DNA of 33,218 nt from an uncultured Myxococcales bacterium (GCA_937868485.1 CALMML010000078.1:1-33218), one strand, 5' to 3'. Positions 16,218-25,134 are shown, counted from the first letter of the stretch. Notes: generated by a model not told the origin, from the sequence alone. Numbers and translations: made by a program.

Positions 16218-19200
16218 GTGCCTCCGGCTGATCAAGACAGCAAGAAGCCTGCACCGACTGACTCGCTGCTCAGCGACTTTGACTTTGGCGACGAGGACTT
16301 CAACTGGGATCAGGCTTCTGACAGCCCGAACCCGATGTTTAACTCCGAAGACGAGCTGCCGCCGGAGCTGCGCAGAGCCGTGGTTCCCCCGCAGGCCGCC
16401 GCATCGTCTTTGGCTGCCACGAAAGCACCCGAGCCGGTTTCCGTAGAGCCCGCGCCAGGGAGTGCGATCGCGTCCCCAGCCAGTGCGCAGCCAGCCGCTC
16501 CGTCGAGCACACGAACCGTCGATCCGCTCGCGCTCCCGCCGGTAGAAGGAGACGCAGCGCCGCTGCCACCGCTCCTTGCGGGTGGTCTGCTCGACGACTT
16601 GGACTTGGATCTGCCTGCGCCTCCGTCGCCGTCAAATCCAGGCGTGTCGAAGGGTGACAGCAAGCCGGTCACGGTAAAATCCGCCGTCGCTGAATCCTCG
16701 GTCGGTGAGCTGTCGGATCTGGCACTGCCGGTTCCGTCGCCGCTCGCAGCGGTTCAAGCAGCACCGACGAGCAAAGCGGCATCGAGTGCGCCTGCTCCGT
16801 CAGAGTCTTCAGCGCCCGCCGTGAGCTTTGAAGCGGAACCGGAAGGCGAAGACGAAGAGGACGAATACGACGTTCAGATCGACGCAGCTCCGGCGGTGAG
16901 TGCAGAGCCCGCGCAGGCTGCAAAGTCGGCCCAAAGCGACGCATCTCTGACGGACTTGGTTCCAGGCTTTGGGGTCACAGCGGGACTGGATCACGCGCCC
17001 AGCACGAATCCGCTCGCTGAGCGATCGGTCGAGTTTTCGCTGCCACCGCCTCCGTCGCTGCCGCTGGTTCAACCGACGCCGATTCACAGGTCCGGCGAAG
17101 TCGCAAAGCTACAGCCGAGCGATCGTCCGCTTCCGACGGCAGAGCCGCTGCCGCCACCGCCCGCGTCATCGATTGAGCCGGTTTCCGTCGAGCCACCGAT
17201 CAAGCCGACGCTGGAACGACTGGCCGAGCTGCCGCCGATTCAGCCGAGCGCGTCGCCGCAGCCGATGCGCAACCTGGGCACGCCGATTGTGCCGCGTCGT
17301 CTGCCCTTGCCAAGCCTGGAGAGCCTGCCACCGCCTCCGCCGTGTGCGACGGGTCCGGCTGGTCTGGAGACAGCTGCGCGACGGATGGCACTGCATCTTC
17401 TCGACGCAGAAGCCGCCAGTACGAGCAGCGAGCGAAGTCGTGCGGTGGCGCTGCTGCTGGCCGCAGCCAGTCATGCCGAAGCGCTGCGCGAGTCGTCGGA
17501 AGCCATCGATCGCTATCGTCGCGCACTGGAGCTGGTTCCGACCAACCGAACGGCGCTGCGTGGTCTGCGTCGCCTGCTGCAAGCACCGGGACCGATGGCA
17601 CAGCCCGATGAAGCGGCGCAGCTTATCGAACAAGAGCACGCGCAGAGCAGCATCAGTGAGCAACCGGGCCTGCGGCTGCACCGCATCGAGCTATTGCGAG
17701 CAAGTGGGCAGCTGGGTGAGGCAAAGCAGCTCTCACAGGCGTTTTTGGCCGAAATTCCGCGTGGAACGCACCGAATTGGGCAGAGCGTCGCGCTGCTTGC
17801 GCTCAGTGATGTCGCGCTGGCACAAGGTGAAACGGCGGAGCTTACCGCGACGCTCGATGGCGTGCTGGCACTGCCGACGCTGGCGGGACCGCTGCGTCCG
17901 GCGCTCCAGGTTCATCGGGCTCGGCTCGACGAGCCATCGGGACGCGATCAAGCCACGATGCAGCGCTACGAAGCGTCGCTGAGCCAGAAACCCACGCTGT
18001 CTGCGGGTCTGGGACTGCTGCGAACGGCGTGTCGCGTGCCCAGACTGCGCAAGGAAGAGCCTACGCCGCTTGCCAAGGCCGCCAAAGCGGTTGCGGGTCT
18101 TACAGTGCCTGTCGCACTGAAAACGGCGCTGTGGAGCCTTGTGGCGCAAAAATCCAGCGATGCAGACGAGCTGGCGGCGCTCACCGAAGCGGCGAAGCTG
18201 GGCGATGGCAGCGCGTGTGATGCGCTGGCACTGCGGGCGGAACAAGCGCAGGACTTCGCAAGCGCAGCGACGCTGCATCAGCAAGCGGCGGAGCACAAAA
18301 AAGATCCGTGGCAGCGCAGTGAAGCGCTCAAGCGGGCGGGTCAAGCGTGGCTGCGAGCGGACAAGGACGAAGCGGCGCAACAAGCGCTGGTGCAGTCGCT
18401 GTCTGTCGGATCGACCACCGATGTGCCGGTCGATGCGATGGCGAGTCGACTGCTGTCGCGGGCCTGTCAGAAGCTCGGTCGTCCGTCGGATTTGCTGAAG
18501 CTGTGGCAGAACCTCGGGCAGTCGTCGGACGGTCAGGGTGCGTATGCGCTGCTGTATGCGGCAGAGCTACAGCTGACCCAGCAGCCGGGCGACGAAGGCC
18601 GACGGCTGGCGATGGTCGAGCTGCAAAACGCGCTCAAGGTGCGACCGGACTTTTACGAAGCAGCGCAGCGACTGTCGACGCTGCTGCTCGCGAGTGGCGC
18701 GCCGAAAGATGCGGCGCAGGTGCTGCTGGCGGCGACGCAGAAAGCGGCAGAGGCTGTGGCGACGGAGGTGTGTCGTCGCGTGCTTCGCGAGGAAGCGGCG
18801 GCGCAGCTGCTGCGGGTTGGACAGCACGAAGAAGCGGCGCGGGTGCTGCTCAGTGACTCGATGGTTCCAAGCGCGGTGTCGGATGTGGCCCCGACGCTGG
18901 CCCCCGCACGAAGCTGGCAGCTGGCCCAGCTGGCAACCCGACTGCGAGGTCTCGCGGACCCGACGCTGCTTCAGCAGCTTTCCGACGTACTTCATGCGGC
19001 GGCAGGTGTGGCGCAAGGCAGCAGTGCAGCGACGCTGTGGTTTTCGCGAGGTAGCTTGCTCTCGTCGATTCAGCCGACACCGGTACCCGAAGGAGGTCCG
19101 GTCGAAGAGAGCTTCCGTCAAGCGCTGCTGGCAGAGCCCGGTCACATTCCGGCGCTGCTCCGTCTGTCGCTGCGCGCACAGAGCACGGATCGTCAGGCGC

Positions 19201-22200
19201 TTCGTCACAGCCCGCTCAGTCGGTTTGTGACGTCAGGGCTGCGCACGCAGTTTGAACGCAACCAAGGAAAGCCGTCGCAGCCGCTGTGGGGAACGCTGCT
19301 GGCGCTGTCGGAAGAGCTGGATGCGGATGAGCCGACGCTGGCGCTCAAGACGTATCGCGAGCTGCGCAAGTGGGCGGACACGCTGCCGAGCCTGCTCGGG
19401 CTGGACGACTGGATTTATGTGACGGCGTGGCGCGCGGGTCAGGGACTGGATCTCGTCGAGCGCGAGCTGTCGCAAAATCCCGACTCGGATACACGCTATG
19501 CGCTGCTGCTGCTGGCGGGTGAGCAGCTGGAAGCCCAAGGAAAAGCGAAAGCAGCGACGGAACGATATCAGCAAGCGCTGGAGCTGCGTCCCGGTCATCC
19601 GGTGGCCAAGCAGAAGCTGGTGCAGGCGTATCTGGCGGCGGGAATGCTCGACGAGCTATCGCGGCACACCGTCGCAGAGCTAAAAGACGCGCCGGAAATT
19701 TCGACGCGGGTGCAGGCCTTCGAGCGACAAGCGCTGCTCGCGAACCTTCAGATTCACGATCCAGCCGAGCGCAGCGAAGCCATTGTGGCGGCATATCGAA
19801 ACGTGCTCACCGTCGATGCCAACAATCACTTGGCGATGCGCACGCTCGAACGTCACTTCATTGCCCGAGAGCAGTGGGGCGAGCTGATTCATCTGTACGA
19901 GCAGCTTGGACTGACGGCGACGGACACACCGTTTGCGGTTCACATCAGCTCGGATCGCGCGCGCCTTCGTCAGCGACTGCTGTGGCAAGAAGGTGGCGAT
20001 CCCGAAGCGACGCACAACCAGATGGAAAACGACTTCCGTCTGGCGCTGTATCGCGATCAGACGTGTCGTCCGGCGCTGCGCTTTCTGCATGAAGGTGCGG
20101 TGCTGCGCGACGATCAAGCGCAGCTTGCCGAGCTGTCGCAGCGCGTCGGAGAGCTGTCGATCAGCAGCGGTCCGGGCGAACAGACGGCGAAGCTGGGATC
20201 GGCGATCTTCCTGACGAGAGCAGCCGAAGCAGCGGCCTCCAGCGGTGGCGATCCCGAGCAGGTGATTTCGCTGTACAAAGCGGCGCTCGCTCGCGTTCCG
20301 GGACTGTATCCGACGCTGCGCGGGCTGCTGCACCACTCGCTGCTGCACCTGCGCTATTCGGTCGCGCTCGCAGCGGCGGAACAGCTGGCGGAAACGCTGT
20401 ACGACACCGACGAGCGCTATCTGCACTACATGCTGGCGGGTGTGCTGGCACAGAACCTGGTTCCCGACGTGGTGCGCTCTCGCAAAGCGCTGCGTCGAGG
20501 ACTTGCGCTTCAGCCGGATCGCGAAGAAGCGTTTGAGCGGCTCCGTCTGTCGTATGGCACCACGAGCAGCACCAGCGTCGAAGATGCCCGCGCGCTGGCC
20601 GAGCTTATCAAAGACCGTCTGCGTCGAACCGATCTGTCGGAAGCGCGAATCGTTGGGCTGCGCGTCGAGCTGGGTCAGCTGTACGCAGGACCGCTACAAA
20701 ATCGTGCGCACGCCAAGTACGAGCTGGGCGAAGCACTGCGTCTACAGCCCAATCAAGCGGCGGCGCTGTACTGTCTGGGCAAGCTTCACGCCGACGACGG
20801 AGAGTGGCAGCACGCAATCGATCCGCTCCGTCGCTATGCACAGATCGAAAAGCGTCCGACGCAGATCCTGGCTGTGCAGCTTCTCCTCGGAGAGATCTTC
20901 AGCGAGCAGATTCACGATCCGCAGCAAGCGATTGCCGCGTACACCAAGGTTGTGCAGATTCAGCCGACGAATCAGACCGCGCTCACCAAGCTGGCGGATC
21001 TGTTCCTGTCGCAGAATCGTCCCGGTGAGACGCTGCCGCTGCTCAAGCGACTGGTCAAGTACACCGAGGACAAGCAGCGCAAGATTGGCTACTACCATCG
21101 CATTGCGGCGCTGTCGGAGCTGTCGGCGGACTCGCGTGGGGCGCTCGAAGCGCTGCGCTCGGCGGTGGAAGTCGATCCGCTCGATCTGTCAGCCATTCGC
21201 GAGCTGGGACGCTATTACGAGCGAACGAGCGATGTGCAGTCGCTGCGCTTCCATCTCGACGCAGCAGCGGGTCGGTTCCGTCCGCAGCTTCAGGGCAAGC
21301 CTCGGGACGCGACGGTGCATCAAGCACTGCTGGCCATCTTGACGATGCGACGCAGCGAGCAAGCGCACCTCGCAGCGGGCGCGATCACCGCGTTTGGCGG
21401 CGTCGTGCCCAAAGACCTTCAGACGCAGCTCGAAAAGACGCTGGCACGCAAAGAACCGACGAAAACGGGACTGCGCGATCCGGCGCTTGATGATGTGCTG
21501 TATCCGTCGGTGGTTTCGTCGAGCATTCGGACGCTGTTCAAGCTACTGGCGGAGCCGCTTGGCAAGCTGTATGTCAGCGACGGACGAAAGCTTCAGACGC
21601 TCGGGGTCGATCGCAAAGAACGGCTGCCTCGGTCGGGACATCCGGTGCGCGATCTGGCCAACAAGCTGGCGGCGGATCTCGGCGTCGGTGAGTTCGACAT
21701 CTATCTGACGGCAGCGCAGAGCAAAAACGAAGCCGGTCAGTCGGTGCCGTACTACACCATCGAGCCGCTGGAGCCACCTGCGCTGATCATCTCGAGCGTG
21801 CTCATCGACGGAGCGTCCGAAGCAGAGCGACGGTTCCTGCTCGGAGGACTGCTCAAGATCCTGCACAGTCAGCTGCACTTGCCGCTGCGCTTGTCGTCGG
21901 AAGATCTGGCGGTGCTGTTCGGCGGTCTGGTTCGTCAGCAAGTCAAAGACTATGTGCCGATTGGCTTTACCGATAAGCGGATCGAAGCCGAAGCCGTGCG
22001 TCAGCGACGAGCGATTCCCAGCAAGCTGACCTCTCAGCTGGTGACGCTGTCGATGGAGTTCTACGCAGCGGTGCCAAACTACGACGGCATCGCATCGGCT
22101 CTGACGATGAGCAGCCACTTCTTCGGCCTTCTGTGGTGCGGTAGCGTACCGGCTGCGGTGTCGGCGCTGCGTCGCAAAGGTCCGTCGGCAGAAGCACAGA

Positions 22201-22271
22201 TCGATGAACTGCTGCGCTTTGCCTTCAGTCGAGAAGCCGACGAAATCCTGCGCATCCTCAGTGGCTCGTAG
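16218..22271 (+). CDS. Giant TPR/alpha-solenoid protein B with Pro-rich N-terminus
   Basis: 2017 aa from a GTG start with a strong ribosome site, 4 bp after protein A. Residues 1-380 are disordered and rich in Pro, Ala, Ser and acidic residues. This region opens with an acidic/aromatic patch (DFDFGDEDFNWDQ, about 21-33) and contains three LPPPP tracts near residues 275, 311 and 370. TPR-like repeats fill about 380-1740. The clearest are ALYCLGKLHADDGEWQHAID, AIAAYTKVVQIQPTNQTALT and ATERYQQALELRPGHPVAKQ. The last ~260 residues (from about 1755) form a domain related to the end of protein A, with LAADLGVGEFDIYLT, ERRFLLGGLLKILHSQLHLP, FFGLLWCGSVPAAVSALRR and LLRFAFSREADEI. No signal peptide or membrane segment is present. 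Function is unknown. The operon arrangement and the shared domain suggest A and B act together, perhaps as a heteromeric scaffold; this is inference. No catalytic motif is seen. Confidence 0.88.
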   Translation: MPPADQDSKKPAPTDSLLSDFDFGDEDFNWDQASDSPNPMFNSEDELPPELRRAVVPPQAAASSLAATKAPEPVSVEPAPGSAIASPASAQPAAPSSTRTVDPLALPPVEGDAAPLPPLLAGGLLDDLDLDLPAPPSPSNPGVSKGDSKPVTVKSAVAESSVGELSDLALPVPSPLAAVQAAPTSKAASSAPAPSESSAPAVSFEAEPEGEDEEDEYDVQIDAAPAVSAEPAQAAKSAQSDASLTDLVPGFGVTAGLDHAPSTNPLAERSVEFSLPPPPSLPLVQPTPIHRSGEVAKLQPSDRPLPTAEPLPPPPASSIEPVSVEPPIKPTLERLAELPPIQPSASPQPMRNLGTPIVPRRLPLPSLESLPPPPPCATGPAGLETAARRMALHLLDAEAASTSSERSRAVALLLAAASHAEALRESSEAIDRYRRALELVPTNRTALRGLRRLLQAPGPMAQPDEAAQLIEQEHAQSSISEQPGLRLHRIELLRASGQLGEAKQLSQAFLAEIPRGTHRIGQSVALLALSDVALAQGETAELTATLDGVLALPTLAGPLRPALQVHRARLDEPSGRDQATMQRYEASLSQKPTLSAGLGLLRTACRVPRLRKEEPTPLAKAAKAVAGLTVPVALKTALWSLVAQKSSDADELAALTEAAKLGDGSACDALALRAEQAQDFASAATLHQQAAEHKKDPWQRSEALKRAGQAWLRADKDEAAQQALVQSLSVGSTTDVPVDAMASRLLSRACQKLGRPSDLLKLWQNLGQSSDGQGAYALLYAAELQLTQQPGDEGRRLAMVELQNALKVRPDFYEAAQRLSTLLLASGAPKDAAQVLLAATQKAAEAVATEVCRRVLREEAAAQLLRVGQHEEAARVLLSDSMVPSAVSDVAPTLAPARSWQLAQLATRLRGLADPTLLQQLSDVLHAAAGVAQGSSAATLWFSRGSLLSSIQPTPVPEGGPVEESFRQALLAEPGHIPALLRLSLRAQSTDRQALRHSPLSRFVTSGLRTQFERNQGKPSQPLWGTLLALSEELDADEPTLALKTYRELRKWADTLPSLLGLDDWIYVTAWRAGQGLDLVERELSQNPDSDTRYALLLLAGEQLEAQGKAKAATERYQQALELRPGHPVAKQKLVQAYLAAGMLDELSRHTVAELKDAPEISTRVQAFERQALLANLQIHDPAERSEAIVAAYRNVLTVDANNHLAMRTLERHFIAREQWGELIHLYEQLGLTATDTPFAVHISSDRARLRQRLLWQEGGDPEATHNQMENDFRLALYRDQTCRPALRFLHEGAVLRDDQAQLAELSQRVGELSISSGPGEQTAKLGSAIFLTRAAEAAASSGGDPEQVISLYKAALARVPGLYPTLRGLLHHSLLHLRYSVALAAAEQLAETLYDTDERYLHYMLAGVLAQNLVPDVVRSRKALRRGLALQPDREEAFERLRLSYGTTSSTSVEDARALAELIKDRLRRTDLSEARIVGLRVELGQLYAGPLQNRAHAKYELGEALRLQPNQAAALYCLGKLHADDGEWQHAIDPLRRYAQIEKRPTQILAVQLLLGEIFSEQIHDPQQAIAAYTKVVQIQPTNQTALTKLADLFLSQNRPGETLPLLKRLVKYTEDKQRKIGYYHRIAALSELSADSRGALEALRSAVEVDPLDLSAIRELGRYYERTSDVQSLRFHLDAAAGRFRPQLQGKPRDATVHQALLAILTMRRSEQAHLAAGAITAFGGVVPKDLQTQLEKTLARKEPTKTGLRDPALDDVLYPSVVSSSIRTLFKLLAEPLGKLYVSDGRKLQTLGVDRKERLPRSGHPVRDLANKLAADLGVGEFDIYLTAAQSKNEAGQSVPYYTIEPLEPPALIISSVLIDGASEAERRFLLGGLLKILHSQLHLPLRLSSEDLAVLFGGLVRQQVKDYVPIGFTDKRIEAEAVRQRRAIPSKLTSQLVTLSMEFYAAVPNYDGIASALTMSSHFFGLLWCGSVPAAVSALRRKGPSAEAQIDELLRFAFSREADEILRILSGS

Positions 22272-22280
22272 CGACGACAG

Positions 22281-22308
22281 CTTGCACCACGTCCAATCCT
22301 GCTATACA
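22281..22308 (+). promoter_or_regulatory. Candidate promoter of the esterase gene, leaderless geometry
   Basis: CTTGCA (22281-22286), a 16-bp spacer and TATACA (22303-22308). The -10 element ends 8 nt before the GTG at 22317, so transcription would start at or next to the start codon. Confidence 0.45.
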
Positions 22309-22316
22309 CGGCAGGC

Positions 22317-23342
22317 GTGACGACGAAACATCCGCCCTGCACTCTCGATTCCCTGACGGTCCACGGCCTCTCGCTCATCGGCAATCGCTACGGCGACCCG
22401 ATCGAGCGTGCCGTGCCCGTCATCTTGCCGCCGAGCTATCACCGTGAGCCGAGCCGTCGCTATCCGGTGGTGTATGTGCTCGCGTCGTTTACCGGCGCGG
22501 GCTATCAGCTCCTCAATCGCTCTCCCATCGCCGAAGCGCTCGACGAGCGAATTGCCCGACTGCTTGCGACCGACCCGAGCATTCCCGAGTTCATCACCGT
22601 GCTGCCCGACTGCTACACCGCGCTCGGTGGCAGCCAGTACGTCAACTCACCGGTGCTCGGCAGCTACAGCGATCACGTGGTCCAGGACGTGGTTCCGCTC
22701 ATCGATCGCAGCCTCCGCACGCTTGCCAGCGCTGCGCATCGAGCGGTCGTCGGACGCTCGTCGGGCGGAATCGGTGCGCTGTGGCTGAGCATGAACCATC
22801 CCGAGGTCTTTTCCGCCGTCGCAAGCCACGCCGGAGACGGCTTCTTCCGCATGACCACACCGCCGGAGCTGCTCAAGTTCAGTCGTCGTGTCCGTCGCTA
22901 CGGTGGCCCACAAGGAGCCCTGACGACCTGGCTCGAAGCAGGAAAAGGTCCGCGTCCGTCGGATCTGTTCGATGTGATGACCATCTTTGCGAGCGCTGCG
23001 GCCTACAGTCCCGACGACAGCTCTCCGCTTGGGTTTGCGCTGCCGGTTCACTGGCACGACGGAACCATCGACGAAGCCGTCTTTGCGCGCTGGCTTCGCT
23101 ACGATCCCGTCGAGATCTGCACCGAACCGCCGTATCGCGACGCGCTCGCTTCGCAGAAGCTCATCTTCATCGATGCGGGAACACGCGACGAATACTACCT
23201 GGACTTTGCGGCGCGAAAGCTGGTGTCTCGGCTGCGCGAGCTGGGCATTCCAGTGGTTCACGAAGAGTTCGATGATGGCCACATGAACACCAACTATCGC
23301 TTCGATCGCAGCCTGCCTGCACTCGCTCGCGCCATCGGCTAA
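22317..23342 (+). CDS. Alpha/beta-hydrolase, esterase D/enterochelin-esterase-like
   Basis: 341 aa, with no signal peptide. The fold begins with an IERAVPVILPPSYHREPSRRYPVVYVL-type segment typical of the putative esterase (esterase D, Fes, antigen 85-like) family. The nucleophile elbow is GRSSGG, giving Ser148. A candidate catalytic His322 is in DDGHMN. The Asp is probably 291 or 287 in the IDAGTRDEYY segment, where the acid usually sits. These enzymes cleave carboxyl esters or thioesters such as S-formylglutathione or siderophore esters; the substrate here cannot be told. It lies 45 bp after giant TPR protein B but has its own promoter-like sequence. No classical ribosome site precedes the GTG start, and an ATG alternative in frame is lacking nearby. 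The gene is followed by two palindromic repeats before the convergent lipoprotein gene. Confidence 0.85.
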   Translation: MTTKHPPCTLDSLTVHGLSLIGNRYGDPIERAVPVILPPSYHREPSRRYPVVYVLASFTGAGYQLLNRSPIAEALDERIARLLATDPSIPEFITVLPDCYTALGGSQYVNSPVLGSYSDHVVQDVVPLIDRSLRTLASAAHRAVVGRSSGGIGALWLSMNHPEVFSAVASHAGDGFFRMTTPPELLKFSRRVRRYGGPQGALTTWLEAGKGPRPSDLFDVMTIFASAAAYSPDDSSPLGFALPVHWHDGTIDEAVFARWLRYDPVEICTEPPYRDALASQKLIFIDAGTRDEYYLDFAARKLVSRLRELGIPVVHEEFDDGHMNTNYRFDRSLPALARAIG

Positions 23343-23358
23343 TCCGTCGCTGAGCGCT

Positions 23359-23389
23359 CAATATGAAGCATATAAAATGCCTCTTATTG
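23359..23389. repeat. 31-bp palindromic hairpin repeat, copy 1 (imperfect)
   Basis: Left arm CAATATGAAGCAT (23359-23371), loop ATAAA, right arm ATGCCTCTTATTG (23377-23389). Eleven of 13 positions pair. The left arm is identical to that of copy 2, while the loop differs completely. Confidence 0.85.
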
Positions 23390-23420
23390 AGCCTTCCTGT
23401 TCTGCGCACGTTACAGCCTT

Positions 23421-23451
23421 CAATATGAAGCATCCCGCATGCTTCATATTG
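23421..23451. repeat. 31-bp palindromic hairpin repeat, copy 2 (perfect)
   Basis: Left arm CAATATGAAGCAT (23421-23433), loop CCCGC, right arm ATGCTTCATATTG (23439-23451). All 13 positions pair. It begins exactly 31 bp after copy 1 ends and is much more AT-rich than the surroundings. No U-tract follows on either strand, so it is not a typical intrinsic terminator, although it could serve as a bidirectional one between the converging genes. Confidence 0.9.
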
Positions 23452-23474
23452 GCGCGCACACGCTACGAATCCGA

Positions 23475-24035
23475 TCAGAAGACGTTGACGCCAAGGACGA
23501 TCGTGCCGTTATAGGACACGTCATCGGTTGGCGTACTTCCCGTCGCTGTCGATACAAGTCGCGCGCCTTCCTGAAGCAGCGGCAGGATGTCCAGGTTGCT
23601 CACCAAGCGCGGCGCAATCTGACCGGCTGGACCTTCCTTCGACGGAATGTCGGCCACCTTCACACGCTGGAGCACACTTCCCACCCGCGTCGGCTCGATG
23701 AAAAACTCCGCCGTGTTGAGATAGTCGAACGTGTCAATGTCACCGATTCCGCGCGAGGTGCCCGTGATCACCAGCGAAAAGTCTTTGATGAACGCTTGTC
23801 GCGGCGGATTGGCATTGTGAATCCGTGCTTCGTCGGACAGGTTCACCGTAAAGACAAACGGCGTCGGAAGCAGCGTCGACAACGTACCGCCCGCTTGGCC
23901 GACTTGGCGCTGCTCGGGCAGATCGATTGTCACGTCGAAAGCTTCAGGCTGGCAGCCAGTGGCAGCGAGGCCCAGGAAAGCGGCCACAGCGGCAAGGCGT
24001 GACCACGTCGAAACAGAGGCAGTCCGTGTTTGCAT
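23475..24035 (-). CDS. Lipoprotein of unknown function
   Basis: 186 aa. The signal peptide has a hydrophobic core (LAAVAAFLGLA) and lipobox AATGC with Cys28, followed by Gln, so the protein is probably outer-membrane directed. The mature protein is about 158 aa, Thr/Val-rich and likely beta-sandwich, with segments such as FDVTIDLPEQRQVG, FVFTVNLSDEARIH and a C-terminal GTIVLGVNVF. There are no cysteines after the lipobox and no known motif. There is no ribosome site. TAGAAT (complement of 24042-24047) ends 6 nt before the ATG, the geometry of a leaderless transcript. It is divergent from the acyltransferase operon and convergent with the esterase gene across the palindromic repeats. Confidence 0.8.
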   Translation of the reverse strand: MQTRTASVSTWSRLAAVAAFLGLAATGCQPEAFDVTIDLPEQRQVGQAGGTLSTLLPTPFVFTVNLSDEARIHNANPPRQAFIKDFSLVITGTSRGIGDIDTFDYLNTAEFFIEPTRVGSVLQRVKVADIPSKEGPAGQIAPRLVSNLDILPLLQEGARLVSTATGSTPTDDVSYNGTIVLGVNVF

Positions 24036-24041
24036 GGCAGC

Positions 24042-24047
24042 ATTCTA
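24042..24047 (-). promoter_or_regulatory. -10 element of the lipoprotein gene, leaderless geometry
   Basis: TAGAAT on the minus strand matches the -10 consensus at five of six positions and ends 6 nt before the ATG at 24035. No convincing -35 is seen 16-18 bp upstream. Confidence 0.4.
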
Positions 24048-24187
24048 ATCAAAAAATCCGGCCTCGCCTTGGTTCAGACCGTCAAAGCAGCGTCCAACAC
24101 CAAGCCGTTTACAGCACTTTCCCGGCGCGGGCTCGGTCTGGTACATTGCTCGGGCGGCCAAGCCACGTCGCCGCGATGAGAGCCGGT

Positions 24188-25123
24188 ATGCTAAAGAGCA
24201 CCCTTGACTCGGTCTCGCGAGAGGTTCCCCCCGATCTCTTGCTGAAGTGGAATGAGATTCTTTCCCGTCTGACAAACGTGCTGCAGATCGCCAAGGATGC
24301 GCGCCATCACTGGATCGATCCGGTGGTGTCCGAGGCGATTGATTCTCTCCCAAATCGTATCAACTCCCAGGGCTTCGATCCGTGGGGTTTTTCGCCGCAG
24401 GAAGCCAAGTTTTATTACTCGCTGGCGCGTCACATCTACGACTACTTCCGTCCCGAGATCTTCGGCATCGAAAACATGCCCAAAGGTCGCGTGCTGATCG
24501 TTCCGAATCACTCGGGACAGCTGCCGTTTGACGGGCTGGTGGTGGCGCAAGCGACGCTGCTGCAAGCCAAGCCGCCGCGCCTGGTGCGAGCGATGGCCGA
24601 GCGCTGGGTCTCGACGCTGCCGTTTGTAAACGAGATGTTTGCGCGATCCGGCGTCGTGCTGGGCGATCCAATAAACTGTCGAAACCTGCTCGAAGACGAC
24701 CAAGCGATCCTGGTGTTTCCCGAGGGAACCAAAGGCTCGGGCAAGATCTTTCAGCAGCGCTATCAACTGGCTCCGTTTGGACGCGGCTTTATGCGGCTGG
24801 CGCTTCAGACGAAGACTCCGATTGTTCCCGTCGCTGTCATCGGTGCCGAAGAGTCGATCATCAGCATCCACGACTGGAAAGGGCTCGCCAAGCTGCTGCG
24901 TGCGCCGTATGTGCCGATCAGCCCGCTGCTGCCGCTGCTCGGACCGCTCGCGTACTTTCCGCTGCCGACGAAGTTTCGTATCTACTTCGGAGAGCCGATG
25001 CACTTTGACGGTCCGTTCGACGACGAAGACAGCGTCATCCAGCGCAAGGTCGATCAAGTCCAGGATCGCGTCCAAGCGATCGTCAACGAAGGCCTAGCCC
25101 AGCGTCGCTCGGTCTTCTTTTAG
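24188..25123 (+). CDS. PlsC-like lysophospholipid acyltransferase
   Basis: 311 aa. The acyltransferase core is seen as NHSGQLPFDG (107-116; catalytic His108 and Asp115), the FPEGTKGSGK motif (177-186) and a PIVPVAVIGAEE strand (211-222). Spacing between His and Asp is six residues instead of the usual four; I recall similar longer HSGxxxxxD motifs in a branch found in actinobacteria and myxobacteria. The expected role is transfer of an acyl group to a lysophospholipid or other lipid acceptor at the inner membrane. The N-terminal 85 residues are helical and specific to this branch. Two in-frame ATGs compete: 24188 (GAGAG 5 nt upstream, chosen) and 24176 (no site). Longer starts would overlap the divergent lipoprotein gene. 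It forms an operon with the SDR gene 11 bp downstream, whose ribosome site overlaps this stop codon. Confidence 0.9.
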   Translation: MLKSTLDSVSREVPPDLLLKWNEILSRLTNVLQIAKDARHHWIDPVVSEAIDSLPNRINSQGFDPWGFSPQEAKFYYSLARHIYDYFRPEIFGIENMPKGRVLIVPNHSGQLPFDGLVVAQATLLQAKPPRLVRAMAERWVSTLPFVNEMFARSGVVLGDPINCRNLLEDDQAILVFPEGTKGSGKIFQQRYQLAPFGRGFMRLALQTKTPIVPVAVIGAEESIISIHDWKGLAKLLRAPYVPISPLLPLLGPLAYFPLPTKFRIYFGEPMHFDGPFDDEDSVIQRKVDQVQDRVQAIVNEGLAQRRSVFF

Positions 25124-25134
25124 GGGTCTTTGTC

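Noticed and set aside
21850-21885. Possible zinc-protease-like motif ILHSQLHL in giant TPR protein B
   Set aside because: It is not HExxH, and protein A lacks His at the matching place, so no protease call is justified.
23359-23451. CRISPR-like array (31-bp repeat, 31-bp spacer, repeat)
   Set aside because: Only two units; each is a nearly full palindrome; the loops differ at all five positions, so overall identity is only 24 of 31; no cas genes are present. A hairpin repeat explains it better.
23927-24187. N-terminal extension of the acyltransferase
   Set aside because: It overlaps the divergent lipoprotein start and both promoter regions, and is Arg/Gln-rich and unrelated to the family.
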